DNA of 64,000 nucleotides, from the NCBI RefSeq assembly GCF_005403045.1, contig NZ_BJCL01000002.1, positions 310,001 to 374,000 of the forward strand. Direction: 5' to 3'. The notes below the pieces were generated by a model. That model worked only from the letters and a program-made list of their open reading frames with translations. It ran no database searches and was not told the DNA's origin. The position numbers and the translations under genes are program-made. Source of the DNA: Pseudaquabacterium pictum (lineage in GTDB: Bacteria > Pseudomonadota > Gammaproteobacteria > Burkholderiales > Burkholderiaceae_C). Shown piece after piece: positions 19,668 through 27,391 of this stretch. How positions within the stretch are numbered: position 1 is the stretch's first letter; the number at the start of each line of letters is the position of its first letter.

Positions 19668-20945
19668 ATGACCGCCCTGCCCCCGACCCCGACCCCCGCG
19701 CCCACCGATGCCGGTGTGGACACCGGCCGCCGCAGCCTGATCCGCGCCGGCGCGGCGCTGGGCGCCACCGGGTTGATTCCCGGCCTGCAGGCCGCCGTCT
19801 ATGCCCAGGGCTCGGACAAGCCCGAGAAGGAGGAGGTCAAGATCGGCTTCATCCCGCTGACCGACTGCGCCAGCGTGGTGATGGCCAGCGTGCTGGGCTT
19901 CGACAAGAAGTACGGCGTGAAGATCATCCCCACCAAGGAAGCCAGCTGGGCCGGCGTGCGCGACAAGCTGGTCAACGGCGAGCTGGACATGGCCCATGTG
20001 CTGTACGGCCTGGTCTACGGCGTGCACCTGGGCACGGCCGGCCCCAAGAAGGACATGGCCGTGCTGATGAACCTGAACCACAACGGCCAGGCCATCACGC
20101 TGTCCAAGAAGCTGGCGGACAAGGGCGCGGTCGACGGCCCCAGCCTGGCCAAGCTGATGGCCAGCGACAAGCGCGACTACACCTTCGCCCAGACCTTCCC
20201 CACCGGCACCCACGCGATGTGGATCAACTACTGGCTGGCCGCCGCCGGCATCAGCCCGGTCAGCGGCGCCAAGCTGATCACCGTGCCGCCGCCGCAGATG
20301 GTGGCCAACATGCGGGTGGGCAACATGGACGGCTTCTGCGTGGGCGAGCCCTGGAACCACCGCGCCATCATGGACGGCATCGGCATCACCGCCAACACCA
20401 CCCAGGACATCTGGAAGGACCACCCCGAGAAGGTGCTGGGCACCACCGGCGACTTCGTCAAGAAGTATCCCAACACCACGCGCGCGGTGATGATGGCCGT
20501 GATCGAGGCCGGCCGCTGGATCGACGCCGGCCTGCAGAACAAGATGAAGATGGCCGAGACGGTGGCCGACAAGAGCTACGTCAACACCAGCGTCGACGCG
20601 ATCAACCAGCGCATCCTGGGCCGCTACCAGAACGGCATGGGCAAGACCTGGGACGACCCCAACCACATGAAGTTCTTCAACGACGGGCTGGTGAACTTCC
20701 CGTTCCTGAGCGACGGCATGTGGTTCCTCACCCAGCACAAGCGCTGGGGCCTGCTGAAGGACCACCCCGACTACCTCGCGGTGGCCAAGCAGGTCAACCA
20801 GGTCGACCTCTACAAGCAGGTCGCCTCGGCGATGAAGATCAGCGTGCCCAAGGACGTGATGCGCAGCACCAAGATGATCGACGGCGTGGTCTGGGACGGC
20901 AAGGACCCGGCCAAGTACGCCGACGGTTTCAAGATCAAGGCCTGA
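19668..20945 (+). CDS. nrtA: Nitrate-type ABC transporter, periplasmic substrate-binding protein (NrtA/NasF family)
   Basis: 425-residue solute-binding protein of the NMT1/NrtA family. The N-terminus has a twin-arginine signal (RR at 21-22, GRRSLIRAGAALGATGLIPG), so export by Tat is likely. The mature part begins near VKIGFIPLTDCASVVMA, the family opening, and contains FPTGTHAMWINYWLAAAGI and the PPPQMVANMRVGNMDGFCVGEPWN region (key contacts VGNMDGFCVGEPWN) typical of nitrate/nitrite binders. The start at ATG 19668 is chosen because it opens the Tat signal; longer frames upstream cross the promoter. First gene of the importer operon, behind a sigma-54 promoter. Cyanate or bicarbonate cannot be excluded as ligand. 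Confidence 0.88.
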   Translation: MTALPPTPTPAPTDAGVDTGRRSLIRAGAALGATGLIPGLQAAVYAQGSDKPEKEEVKIGFIPLTDCASVVMASVLGFDKKYGVKIIPTKEASWAGVRDKLVNGELDMAHVLYGLVYGVHLGTAGPKKDMAVLMNLNHNGQAITLSKKLADKGAVDGPSLAKLMASDKRDYTFAQTFPTGTHAMWINYWLAAAGISPVSGAKLITVPPPQMVANMRVGNMDGFCVGEPWNHRAIMDGIGITANTTQDIWKDHPEKVLGTTGDFVKKYPNTTRAVMMAVIEAGRWIDAGLQNKMKMAETVADKSYVNTSVDAINQRILGRYQNGMGKTWDDPNHMKFFNDGLVNFPFLSDGMWFLTQHKRWGLLKDHPDYLAVAKQVNQVDLYKQVASAMKISVPKDVMRSTKMIDGVVWDGKDPAKYADGFKIKA

Positions 20946-20982
20946 GGCCGGCGCGCCCAGCCACCGCATGAAGGAGCCCCCC

Positions 20983-21927
20983 ATGGTCAGTGCCGTCTTC
21001 CACACCCCGCTCGAGGCTGCCGCGGCAGCCGAGCCCCGCCTTGCTGCCGCGGCCGCCACCGAGCCCCGTCCCGCCACCGAGTCCCCGCCGCGTGCAGCGG
21101 CGACGCCCGCGGCCACGCCGGCCGAGCGGCCCGCCAAGCCGCCGCGCGAGCCCTTCGACTGGCGCGAGCTGACGATGCGGGTGCTGCCACCGGTGCTGGG
21201 CATGGCCCTGCTGGTCGGCGTCTGGGCGCTGCTGACGATGAACAGCACCAGCTTCCCGTCACCGGCCAAGACCTTCGACGCCGCGGTCAAGCTGTTCGCC
21301 GACCCTTTCTACAGCAAGGGCCCGAACGACCAGGGCATCGGCTGGAACATCCTGTTCAGCCTGCAGCGGGTGGCCATCGGCTTCGGCCTGGCGGCGCTGG
21401 TGGGCATTCCGCTGGGCTTCATCATCGGCCGCTTTGAGTTCTTCAGCCGCATGTTTTCGCCGCTGATCAGCCTGCTCAAGCCGGTGAGCCCGCTGGCCTG
21501 GCTGCCGATCGGCCTGCTGGTGTTCCAGGCGGCCAACCCGGCCGCCATCTGGACCATCTTCATTTGCAGCATCTGGCCGATGGTGGTGAACACCGCCGTG
21601 GGCGTGCAGCGCGTGCCGCAGGACTACCTGAACGTGGCGCGGGTGCTGAACCTCAGCGAGTGGAAGATCATCACCCGCATCCTGTTCCCCGCCGTGCTGC
21701 CCTACATGCTGACCGGCGTGCGCCTCTCCGTGGGCACGGCCTGGCTGGTGATCGTGGCCGCCGAGATGCTGACCGGCGGCGTGGGCATCGGCTTCTGGGT
21801 GTGGGACGAGTGGAACAACCTCAACGTCCAGCACATCATCATCGCCATCTTCGTGATCGGCATCGTCGGGCTGCTGCTCGAGCAGATGCTGATGCTGGTG
21901 GCCCGCCGCTTCTCCTTCGACGACTGA
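20983..21927 (+). CDS. nrtB: Nitrate-type ABC transporter, permease (NrtB family)
   Basis: 314-residue membrane permease. The start is placed at ATG 20983, because GAAGGAG lies just before it; an ATG at 20968 would read through that site. After an Ala/Pro-rich N-terminal arm of about 55 residues come a first helix (VLPPVLGMALLVGVWALL) and a binding-protein-dependent transport domain. The EAA-type coupling loop is visible as LNVARVLNLSEWKIITRILFPAVLPYM. The signature EMLTGGVGIGFWVWDEWNN is characteristic of NrtB/SsuC-type permeases. It is flanked by nrtA (37 bp) and the ATPase gene (10 bp). Confidence 0.9.
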   Translation: MVSAVFHTPLEAAAAAEPRLAAAAATEPRPATESPPRAAATPAATPAERPAKPPREPFDWRELTMRVLPPVLGMALLVGVWALLTMNSTSFPSPAKTFDAAVKLFADPFYSKGPNDQGIGWNILFSLQRVAIGFGLAALVGIPLGFIIGRFEFFSRMFSPLISLLKPVSPLAWLPIGLLVFQAANPAAIWTIFICSIWPMVVNTAVGVQRVPQDYLNVARVLNLSEWKIITRILFPAVLPYMLTGVRLSVGTAWLVIVAAEMLTGGVGIGFWVWDEWNNLNVQHIIIAIFVIGIVGLLLEQMLMLVARRFSFDD

Positions 21928-21937
21928 GGACAGCACC

Positions 21938-22738
21938 ATGACCAGCCAATTCATCGAAGTGCAGAACGCCGAGATGGTGTTCACCACCCGCAAGGGCCGC
22001 TTCCATGCGCTGCGGGAGATCCACCTCACCGTGGCCAAGGGCGAGTTCGTCACCCTGATCGGCCACTCGGGCTGCGGCAAGAGCACGCTGCTGAACCTGA
22101 TCGCCGGCCTGACCCTGCCCAGCAGCGGCGTGCTGATCTGCGACAACCGCGAGATCGCCGCGCCCGGCCCGGAGCGGGCGGTGGTGTTCCAGAACCACAG
22201 TTTGTTGCCCTGGCTGACCTGCTTCGACAACGTCTACCTCGCGGTGGAGCGGGTGTTCGGCGCCACCGAGCCCAAGGCCCGGCTGAAGGAGCGCACCGCC
22301 GCCGCGCTGGCCCTGGTGGGCATGGGCCATGCGCTGCACAAGCGGCCGCACGAGGTGTCGGGCGGCATGAAGCAGCGGGTGGGCATCGCCCGTGCGCTGG
22401 CCATGGAGCCCAAGGTGCTGCTGATGGACGAGCCCTTCGGCGCGCTGGATGCGCTGACCCGCGCCCACCTGCAGGACGAGCTGCTGAAGATCGTGGCCCG
22501 CACCCAGAGCACGGTGGTGATGGTCACGCACGATGTGGACGAGGCGGTGCTGCTGAGTGACCGCATCGTGATGATGACCAACGGCCCCGCCGCCACCATC
22601 GGCGAGATCCTCCCAGTGCACCTGCCGCGACCGCGCAACCGGGTGGAGCTGGCCGAAGACCACGACTACGTGCACTGCCGCAAGCAGGTGCTGGACTTCC
22701 TCTACACCCGCCACGGGCATGTGGAGAAGGCCGCCTGA
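21938..22738 (+). CDS. nrtD: Nitrate-type ABC transporter, ATP-binding protein (NrtC/NrtD family)
   Basis: 266-residue ATPase. Walker A is GHSGCGKST, the Q-loop is VVFQNHSLLPWLTC, the ABC signature is VSGGMKQRVGIARAL, Walker B is VLLMDEPFGALDA and the switch His is in VTHDVDEAVLL. It contains only the ATPase domain and lacks the NrtA-like C-terminal regulatory domain of cyanobacterial NrtC, so it resembles NrtD. A GAGGACAG site precedes the ATG. It closes the importer operon; no nitrate reductase gene follows within the window. Confidence 0.9.
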   Translation: MTSQFIEVQNAEMVFTTRKGRFHALREIHLTVAKGEFVTLIGHSGCGKSTLLNLIAGLTLPSSGVLICDNREIAAPGPERAVVFQNHSLLPWLTCFDNVYLAVERVFGATEPKARLKERTAAALALVGMGHALHKRPHEVSGGMKQRVGIARALAMEPKVLLMDEPFGALDALTRAHLQDELLKIVARTQSTVVMVTHDVDEAVLLSDRIVMMTNGPAATIGEILPVHLPRPRNRVELAEDHDYVHCRKQVLDFLYTRHGHVEKAA

Positions 22739-22757
22739 GCGGCATCAGCCAGCCGGC

Positions 22758-22773
22758 GGGCACGGCGCTTGCT
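22758..22773 (+). promoter_or_regulatory. Second sigma-54-type promoter, directed at the intergenic RNA
   Basis: GGGCACG (22758-22764), four bases, then TTGCT (22769-22773). It differs from the consensus TGGCACG-N4-TTGCW only in the first T. GG (22759-22760) and GC (22771-22772) are exactly 10 bp apart. It lies just after the ATPase stop codon and points away from the operon, with a predicted start at about 22784. Confidence 0.6.
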
Positions 22774-22783
22774 GTTGAAGGCT

Positions 22784-22875
22784 CGACACTCTGCAACAGT
22801 GTCTGTCTATCTCCTCAGCAGGGCGCAGGCCCTTTGGTCCAACCCCTCGGCGTGTTGCGTCGGGGGGTTTTTTTT
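22784..22875 (+). ncRNA. Candidate sigma-54-dependent small RNA behind the nitrate importer
   Basis: A segment of about 92 nt with no plausible reading frame begins 12 bases after the -12 element of a sigma-54-type promoter and ends in a strong terminator. Three stems can be drawn: GACACT-CTGCAAC-AGTGTC (22785-22803), AGGGC-GCAG-GCCCT (22820-22833) and the 12-bp terminator stem (22841-22869). The linker between the first two stems contains CTCCTC (22811-22816), complementary to Shine-Dalgarno sequences and exposed for base pairing. It lies in the 254-bp gap before the histidine phosphatase gene. It may instead be only the operon's 3' untranslated region. Nitrogen-regulated RNAs behind RpoN promoters are known in Pseudomonas (NrsZ, NalA); homology is not claimed. 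Confidence 0.5.
22841..22875 (+). terminator. Rho-independent terminator after the nitrate importer / candidate sRNA
   Basis: A 12-bp stem AACCCCTCGGCG / CGTCGGGGGGTT (two G-U pairs) with loop TGTTG is followed by six further T. It is one of the strongest terminators in the window and closes the importer operon, the candidate small RNA, or both. Confidence 0.92.
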
Positions 22876-22978
22876 CTCTGCGCCGGCTGACTTGCACCAG
22901 CCTGGCGCAGGACGCCGCACCAAGCTGGTGAGCCGGCGTCCGGTCGCCGCCGCGACAAAGGCGCTCCGGGCCGCTGGC

Positions 22979-22984
22979 CACAAT
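22979..22984 (+). promoter_or_regulatory. -10-like box at leaderless distance before the histidine phosphatase gene
   Basis: CACAAT (4/6 to TATAAT) ends 8 nt before the ATG at 22993. No Shine-Dalgarno sequence precedes the ATG. Part of the recurrent pattern in the findings. Confidence 0.4.
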
Positions 22985-22992
22985 CCCGCGCC

Positions 22993-23661
22993 ATGGGAAC
23001 CCTCTACCTCGTGCGCCATGGGCAGGCCTCGTTCGGCGCCGACAACTACGACCAGCTGAGCCCGCTGGGGGTGCAGCAGTGCACCCAGCTGGGTCGCTAC
23101 TTCGCCACCAAGGGAAGGCGCTTTGCGGCGGTGCTGACCGGCACGCTGCAGCGCCAGATCCAAAGCTACGACGCCATCGCCGAAGGACTCGGCCAGCGCC
23201 AGGCCACGCTGCAGCTGCCCGGGCTGAACGAGTACGACAGCCATGCGGTGATCGCCGCCATCCACCCGCAGCCGTTGGCCAAGGCCGACACGCCCGAGGC
23301 CTACCGCCAGCACTTCCGCATCCTGCGCGACGGCCTGGCCGCCTGGATGGCCGGGCGCACCCAGCCGCAGGGCATGCCCAGCTACGCCGACTTCGTGGGC
23401 GGCATCCACGATGCGCTGGCCCGGGTTCGGGCGGTCCCCGACGGTGACGTGCTGATCGTCAGCAGCGGTGGGCCGATTTCAACCGTGGTGGCCCAGGTGC
23501 TCGGCGCGCCGGCCGAGACCAGCATCGAGCTGAACCTGCGCATCCGCAACAGCGCAGTCAGTGAATTTGCGGTCAACCCCAAGCGGCTGGCGCTGGTCAC
23601 CTTCAACACCCTGCCCCACCTGGACAGTGCCGAGCACGCCAGCTGGGTGACACACACCTGA
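22993..23661 (+). CDS. Histidine phosphatase family protein (phosphoglycerate-mutase-like)
   Basis: 222-residue cytosolic protein. The catalytic LVRHGQA motif (phospho-accepting His) is at residues 6-12, and an Arg in LTGTLQRQIQS and the second catalytic His region (LIVSSGGPISTV) follow. In the second motif the usual His of the SHG triplet is replaced by SSGG, so phosphatase activity may be altered or the second His supplied elsewhere. Substrate unknown; the family includes broad phosphatases and cobalamin enzymes. It stops exactly where the convergent SOUL gene ends (no gap). It has its own -10-like box just before the ATG. Confidence 0.85.
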   Translation: MGTLYLVRHGQASFGADNYDQLSPLGVQQCTQLGRYFATKGRRFAAVLTGTLQRQIQSYDAIAEGLGQRQATLQLPGLNEYDSHAVIAAIHPQPLAKADTPEAYRQHFRILRDGLAAWMAGRTQPQGMPSYADFVGGIHDALARVRAVPDGDVLIVSSGGPISTVVAQVLGAPAETSIELNLRIRNSAVSEFAVNPKRLALVTFNTLPHLDSAEHASWVTHT

Positions 23662-24270
23662 TCAGGCGAGATCGATCCAGATCTCGTTGCGGCGCAGGAA
23701 CCAGGGCGTGATCGGCGGGTTGTAGCGCGACAGCACCGGCTCGCCGGCCGGCTGCAGGCCGGCGGCGCGCATGGCCGCGGTCAACTTGGCCAGGTGCTCG
23801 GCATAGTTGGCCTGGTTCCAGAAGCCGGAGAAGCGCACCGCCGCCAGCCGCCGTGGCGGCACGTCGCGCAGGCGCACCCGGGCATCGTTGGGCACCGGCG
23901 CGTTCTCGGCGGTCACGCCCTTGGGCAGCACGAACTGCACCACATGGTTGTCGCCCGCCGCTGTCTGGGTGACGGGCGCGGTCATCGCCAGCTTCTGCGG
24001 CGCCTGGGTGACCGGGGCCGTCATCGCCAGTTTGCGGGACCCCTGGTTGCCGCCGAAGATGTAGCCGGCCAGGATCGGGAAGGCGGTGTTGCCGGCGCTG
24101 TCGGCCGGGCCGGGAACAGTCACCTCGGCCACCGCATAGCCGGCGTAGCGGCGCAGCTCGATGGCATTGCCGGCATCCAGCGTGCGTTCGACGGTGTAGT
24201 CGGGTTCCTCGACGGCATGGGACATGGCGGGGCTGGCAGCCAGGGCCAGCAGGACAAGTCGGCGTTGCAT
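23662..24270 (-). CDS. SOUL family heme-binding-like protein, exported
   Basis: 202 residues from ATG 24270. The N-terminus MQRRLVLLALAASPAMSHAV looks like a cleavable signal peptide, so the protein is probably periplasmic. The SOUL/HBP family signatures are visible: VERTLDAGNAIELRRYAGYAVAEV near the start, the KLAMTAPVTQ hallmark and YNPPITPWFLRRNEIWIDL at the end. The hallmark KLAMTAPVTQ occurs twice in a row, 13 residues apart, whereas family members have one copy. An ATG at 24300 would add ten residues before the signal and is less likely. Heme binding is known for animal relatives; the bacterial role is unknown. Confidence 0.88.
   Translation of the reverse strand: MQRRLVLLALAASPAMSHAVEEPDYTVERTLDAGNAIELRRYAGYAVAEVTVPGPADSAGNTAFPILAGYIFGGNQGSRKLAMTAPVTQAPQKLAMTAPVTQTAAGDNHVVQFVLPKGVTAENAPVPNDARVRLRDVPPRRLAAVRFSGFWNQANYAEHLAKLTAAMRAAGLQPAGEPVLSRYNPPITPWFLRRNEIWIDLA
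23965..24033 (-). repeat. 39-bp tandem repeat inside the SOUL gene
   Basis: Two near-identical 30-nt blocks (23965-23994 and 24004-24033) spaced 39 bp start to start encode KLAMTAPVTQ twice. They differ at about five positions, so the duplication is not brand new. The repeat keeps the reading frame. Confidence 0.8.
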
Positions 24271-24347
24271 GGATGGCGGGCGCGGAAGCTCGGGGAGCAC
24301 GATGATCGCAGCGCCACCGCCGCCCTGTCGGTGCGGTGGACATCGGA

Positions 24348-25502
24348 TCAGACCGCCGGCAGGGCGCGCTGGGCCAGTGCCCAGCCGATGTGCTCGGCCA
24401 GCAGCGCATCGGCCGCCGGCAGCGCGTGCTGCAGCGCGTCGGCCAGCGCCGCATCGCCGGTGGCCCGCCAGGCGTTGCCCAGCGCCACCGCCAGGTTGCG
24501 CCGCCAGCGCCCGATGCCGATGCGGCGGATGGCGCTGCCTTCGGTGTGGCGCAGGAAGGCGGCCTCATCCCAGTCCCACAGCTGCAGCAGGCTGGCGCTG
24601 CCCAGGCCATGGCGCTCATCAAAATCCGGCAGCGGGCTGCGCTGGGCGAACTTGTTCCAGGGGCAGGCCAGCTGGCAATCGTCGCAGCCGTAGATGCGGT
24701 TGCCGATGGCAGCGCGGAATTCGGCCGGGATCGCCCCGTCCAGCTCGATGGTGAGGTAGCTGATGCAGCGGCGCGCATCCAGCCGGTGGGGCGCCACGAT
24801 GGCCTGGGTGGGGCAAGCAGTGATGCAGGCGCTGCAGGCGCCGCAATGGCCGCTCACCGGCGGCGTCAGCGGCAGGGCCAGGTCGATGTAGATCTCGCCC
24901 AGGAAGAACATCGAGCCCGCCTCGCGGTGCAGCAGCAGGGTGTGCTTGCCACGCCAGCCGATGCCGCTGCGCGCGGCCAGCTCGACCTCCAGCACCGGCG
25001 CCGAGTCGGTGAACACCCGGTGGCCCACCGGCCCCACCGCCTGCTGCAGCTGGTCGGCCAGGGTCTGCAGGCGCTGGCGCAGCACCTTGTGGTAGTCCCG
25101 CCCGCGGGCATAGACCGAGACCACCGCCTGCTGCGGCTGGGCCAGGCGGGCGGCCTCCTGCGCTTGCCAGTCATCGGCGGTGATGTTGTTGGTGGTGCGG
25201 GGCAGGTAGTCCATGCGGGCGGTGATCACCCGCAGCGTGCCGGGCACCAGCTCGGCCGGGCGGGCGCGCTTCAGGCCGTGGGCGGCCATGTAGGCCATGC
25301 GGCCATGGTGGCCGGCGGCCAGCCAGGCCAGCAGGCCGGGCTCGGCGCTGGCCAGGTCCACGTCGGCCACACCGATCTGTGAAAATCCCAGCGCCTGGCC
25401 CCAGGCCTGCACCTGCAGCAGCAGCGCGGCCGGGTCCACGGGCGGCCGCGACCGCTCCACCTCCACCGGCCCTGCCTGCCCTTGACCACGCCTGTCGCCC
25501 AT
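24348..25502 (-). CDS. queG: Epoxyqueuosine reductase QueG
   Basis: Cobalamin-dependent iron-sulfur enzyme that reduces epoxyqueuosine to queuosine in tRNA, 384 residues. Two [4Fe-4S] cluster motifs are visible: CGACSACITACPTQAI and CDDCQLACPWNKF, the second ending in the family signature CPWN. The cobalamin-binding and substrate region RVITARMDYLPRTTNN is near residue 90, and the C-terminal HEAT-like helices follow. The start at ATG 25502 is supported by a -10-like TAGAAT exactly at leaderless distance. This start lies inside the opposite-strand tsaE gene by 21 bp. Confidence 0.96.
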   Translation of the reverse strand: MGDRRGQGQAGPVEVERSRPPVDPAALLLQVQAWGQALGFSQIGVADVDLASAEPGLLAWLAAGHHGRMAYMAAHGLKRARPAELVPGTLRVITARMDYLPRTTNNITADDWQAQEAARLAQPQQAVVSVYARGRDYHKVLRQRLQTLADQLQQAVGPVGHRVFTDSAPVLEVELAARSGIGWRGKHTLLLHREAGSMFFLGEIYIDLALPLTPPVSGHCGACSACITACPTQAIVAPHRLDARRCISYLTIELDGAIPAEFRAAIGNRIYGCDDCQLACPWNKFAQRSPLPDFDERHGLGSASLLQLWDWDEAAFLRHTEGSAIRRIGIGRWRRNLAVALGNAWRATGDAALADALQHALPAADALLAEHIGWALAQRALPAV

Positions 25503-25982
25503 CTGCCGATTCTAGAAACCCGGGTCCTGACCTGGGACGACGAGCCCGCCTGCGCGGCCTTTGCCGCCGGCCTGGCGGCACAACCTGGCATCACCGCAGC
25601 GTTCATCACCCTGCACGGCCCGCTGGGTGCCGGCAAGACCACGTTCGTGCGCCACCTGCTGAGCGCGCTGGGCGTGCAGGGCCGGATCAAGAGCCCCACC
25701 TATGCGGTGATGGAGCCGCACGGCCTGCCCGGCGGCGGCGAGGCAGCGCACTTCGACTTCTACCGCTTCACCGACCCGCGGGAGTGGGAGGACGCCGGCT
25801 TCCGCGATGTGTTCGCCCGCCCGGGCCTGAAGATCGCCGAATGGCCCGAGCAGGCCGCTGGCCTGCTGCCCGTGCCCGACCTGGACCTGGCCATCGCACC
25901 GCTGGACGATGCCCTGCGCCAGGTCACCGCCACCGCCCACACGCCGCGGGGCGTGGCCCTGCTGGCGCCGCGGTCGGCATGA
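25482..25982 (+). CDS. tsaE: tRNA threonylcarbamoyladenosine biosynthesis ATPase TsaE
   Basis: 166-residue ATPase that works with TsaB and TsaD in t6A37 formation. The P-loop is HGPLGAGKTTFVRHLL (residues about 45-60), and SPTYAVMEPH and HFDFYRFTDPREWEDAGF are family signatures. No ATG occurs before the conserved core; the TTG at 25482 is the only usual alternative start in frame, so the start is uncertain. If right, the first 21 bp overlap the start of divergent queG. The end overlaps the amiC ATG (ATGA), the well-known tsaE-amiC order. Confidence 0.93.
   Translation: MTTPVAHLPILETRVLTWDDEPACAAFAAGLAAQPGITAAFITLHGPLGAGKTTFVRHLLSALGVQGRIKSPTYAVMEPHGLPGGGEAAHFDFYRFTDPREWEDAGFRDVFARPGLKIAEWPEQAAGLLPVPDLDLAIAPLDDALRQVTATAHTPRGVALLAPRSA
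25509..25514 (-). promoter_or_regulatory. -10 box at leaderless distance before queG
   Basis: TAGAAT (5/6 to TATAAT) ends 6 nt before the queG ATG at 25502, inside the opposite-strand tsaE coding region. It is half of the palindrome TTCTAGAA. No ribosome-binding site is present, so a leaderless mRNA is predicted. Confidence 0.5.
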
Positions 25983-27385
25983 AGGACGCCACCACACGCC
26001 GCCAGGCGCTGCTGCAGATGGGCACCCTGGCGCTGGGCCTGGGCGCGGCCGACATCGCCTTCGGCGCCAGCATCGTCGGCGTGCGGGTCTGGCCGGCGCA
26101 GGACTACACCCGCGTCACCATCGAGAGCGACCAGGCCCTGGCCGCACGGCAGTTCCTGGCCGAGAACCCGCCGCGCCTGGTGGTCGACATCGACGGCCTG
26201 GAGCTGAGCCCGGCGCTGCGCGAACTGGTGGGCAAGGTGCGCAGCGACGACCCGTTCATCGCCGGCGTGCGGGTGGGCCAGAACCAGCCGCGGGTGGTGC
26301 GCCTGGTGATCGACCTGAAGCAGCCGGTGGCACCGCAGCAGCTGACGCTGGCGCCGGTGGCGGCCTACCAGCACCGGCTGGTGTTCGACCTGTTCCCCAC
26401 CGAGGCGCGTGATCCGCTGCTGGACCTGATCAACCAGCGCGAGGCGGCCACCGGCCAGGCCGAACGCGGGCTGGACGATGCGCTGGGCAGCTTCATCGCC
26501 CGCATCGAGCAGCCCGCGCCGGTGTCGGCCCAGCCCGCGTCGGGCCCGCTGCGGCCGGCGCCGGCGCCGGTGGTGGCCACAGCGCTCGCTGCAGCACCGG
26601 CGCCCACGCCGCCGCAGATGACCGCCGCCCCGGCCCACACGCCGCTGGCGCCCGACGAACAGCGCCGCATCGACCGCCTGGTGGTGGTGGCCATCGATCC
26701 CGGCCATGGCGGTGAGGACCCCGGCGCCATCGGTCCCACCGGCCTGCGCGAGAAGGACGTGGTGCTGGCCGTGGCACTGAAGCTGCGCGACCGCATCAAC
26801 AGCGTGCCCGGCATGCGCGCGATGCTGACCCGAGATGCCGACTACTTCGTGCCGCTGGGCGAACGGGTGCGCAAGGCCCGGCGGGTGCAGGCGGACCTGT
26901 TCGTGTCCATCCATGCCGATGCCTTCTTCACGCCGCAGGCGCGGGGCGCGTCGGTGTTCGCGCTGTCGTCCACCGGCGCCAGCAGCGCGGCGGCGCGCTG
27001 GATGGCCAACAAGGAGAACGCCGCCGATGTGGTGGGCGGCGTCAACACCGTGGCGGTGAAGGACGCCCAGGTGCTGCGCGCGATGCTGGACATGAGCACC
27101 GACGCGCAGATCAAGGATTCACTGAAGATCGGCCGCGAGGTGCTGGAGCGCATCGGCAAGGTGGGCACGCTGCACAAGCGCAGCGTCGAGCAGGCCGGCT
27201 TCGCGGTGCTGAAGGCGCCCGACATCCCCAGCATCCTGGTGGAGACGGCCTTCATCTCCAACCCCGACGAAGAGGCCAAGCTGCGCAGCGAGGCCTACCA
27301 GGACCAGCTGGTGGAGGCGCTGCACACCGGCATCCGCCGGTACTTCGCGCGCAACCCGCCGCTGGCACGCCAGCGGGCGCTGTAG
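25979..27385 (+). CDS. amiC: N-acetylmuramoyl-L-alanine amidase, AmiC type
   Basis: 468-residue periplasmic peptidoglycan amidase used in daughter-cell separation. The order is a twin-arginine signal (RR at 7-8, TTRRQALLQMGTLALGLG), an AMIN domain (about 30-140) that targets the septum, a Pro/Ala linker (about 175-225), and an Amidase_3 catalytic domain. Zinc ligands and catalytic residues are visible in AIDPGHGGEDPGAIG, the Glu of GLREKDVVL, VSIHADAF and the C-terminal LVETAFISNPDEE. The start ATG 25979 overlaps the tsaE stop by 4 bp; longer frames upstream run across tsaE. EnvC/NlpD-type activators are known partners of the family and are not in this window. Confidence 0.96.
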   Translation: MKDATTRRQALLQMGTLALGLGAADIAFGASIVGVRVWPAQDYTRVTIESDQALAARQFLAENPPRLVVDIDGLELSPALRELVGKVRSDDPFIAGVRVGQNQPRVVRLVIDLKQPVAPQQLTLAPVAAYQHRLVFDLFPTEARDPLLDLINQREAATGQAERGLDDALGSFIARIEQPAPVSAQPASGPLRPAPAPVVATALAAAPAPTPPQMTAAPAHTPLAPDEQRRIDRLVVVAIDPGHGGEDPGAIGPTGLREKDVVLAVALKLRDRINSVPGMRAMLTRDADYFVPLGERVRKARRVQADLFVSIHADAFFTPQARGASVFALSSTGASSAAARWMANKENAADVVGGVNTVAVKDAQVLRAMLDMSTDAQIKDSLKIGREVLERIGKVGTLHKRSVEQAGFAVLKAPDIPSILVETAFISNPDEEAKLRSEAYQDQLVEALHTGIRRYFARNPPLARQRAL

Positions 27386-27391
27386 CCAGCC

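Noticed and set aside
22671-22691. Dyad TGCACT...GGTGCT at the end of the ATPase gene as NtrC enhancer for the candidate small RNA
   Set aside because: The spacer is 10 bp instead of 5, and the bases are explained by coding sequence.
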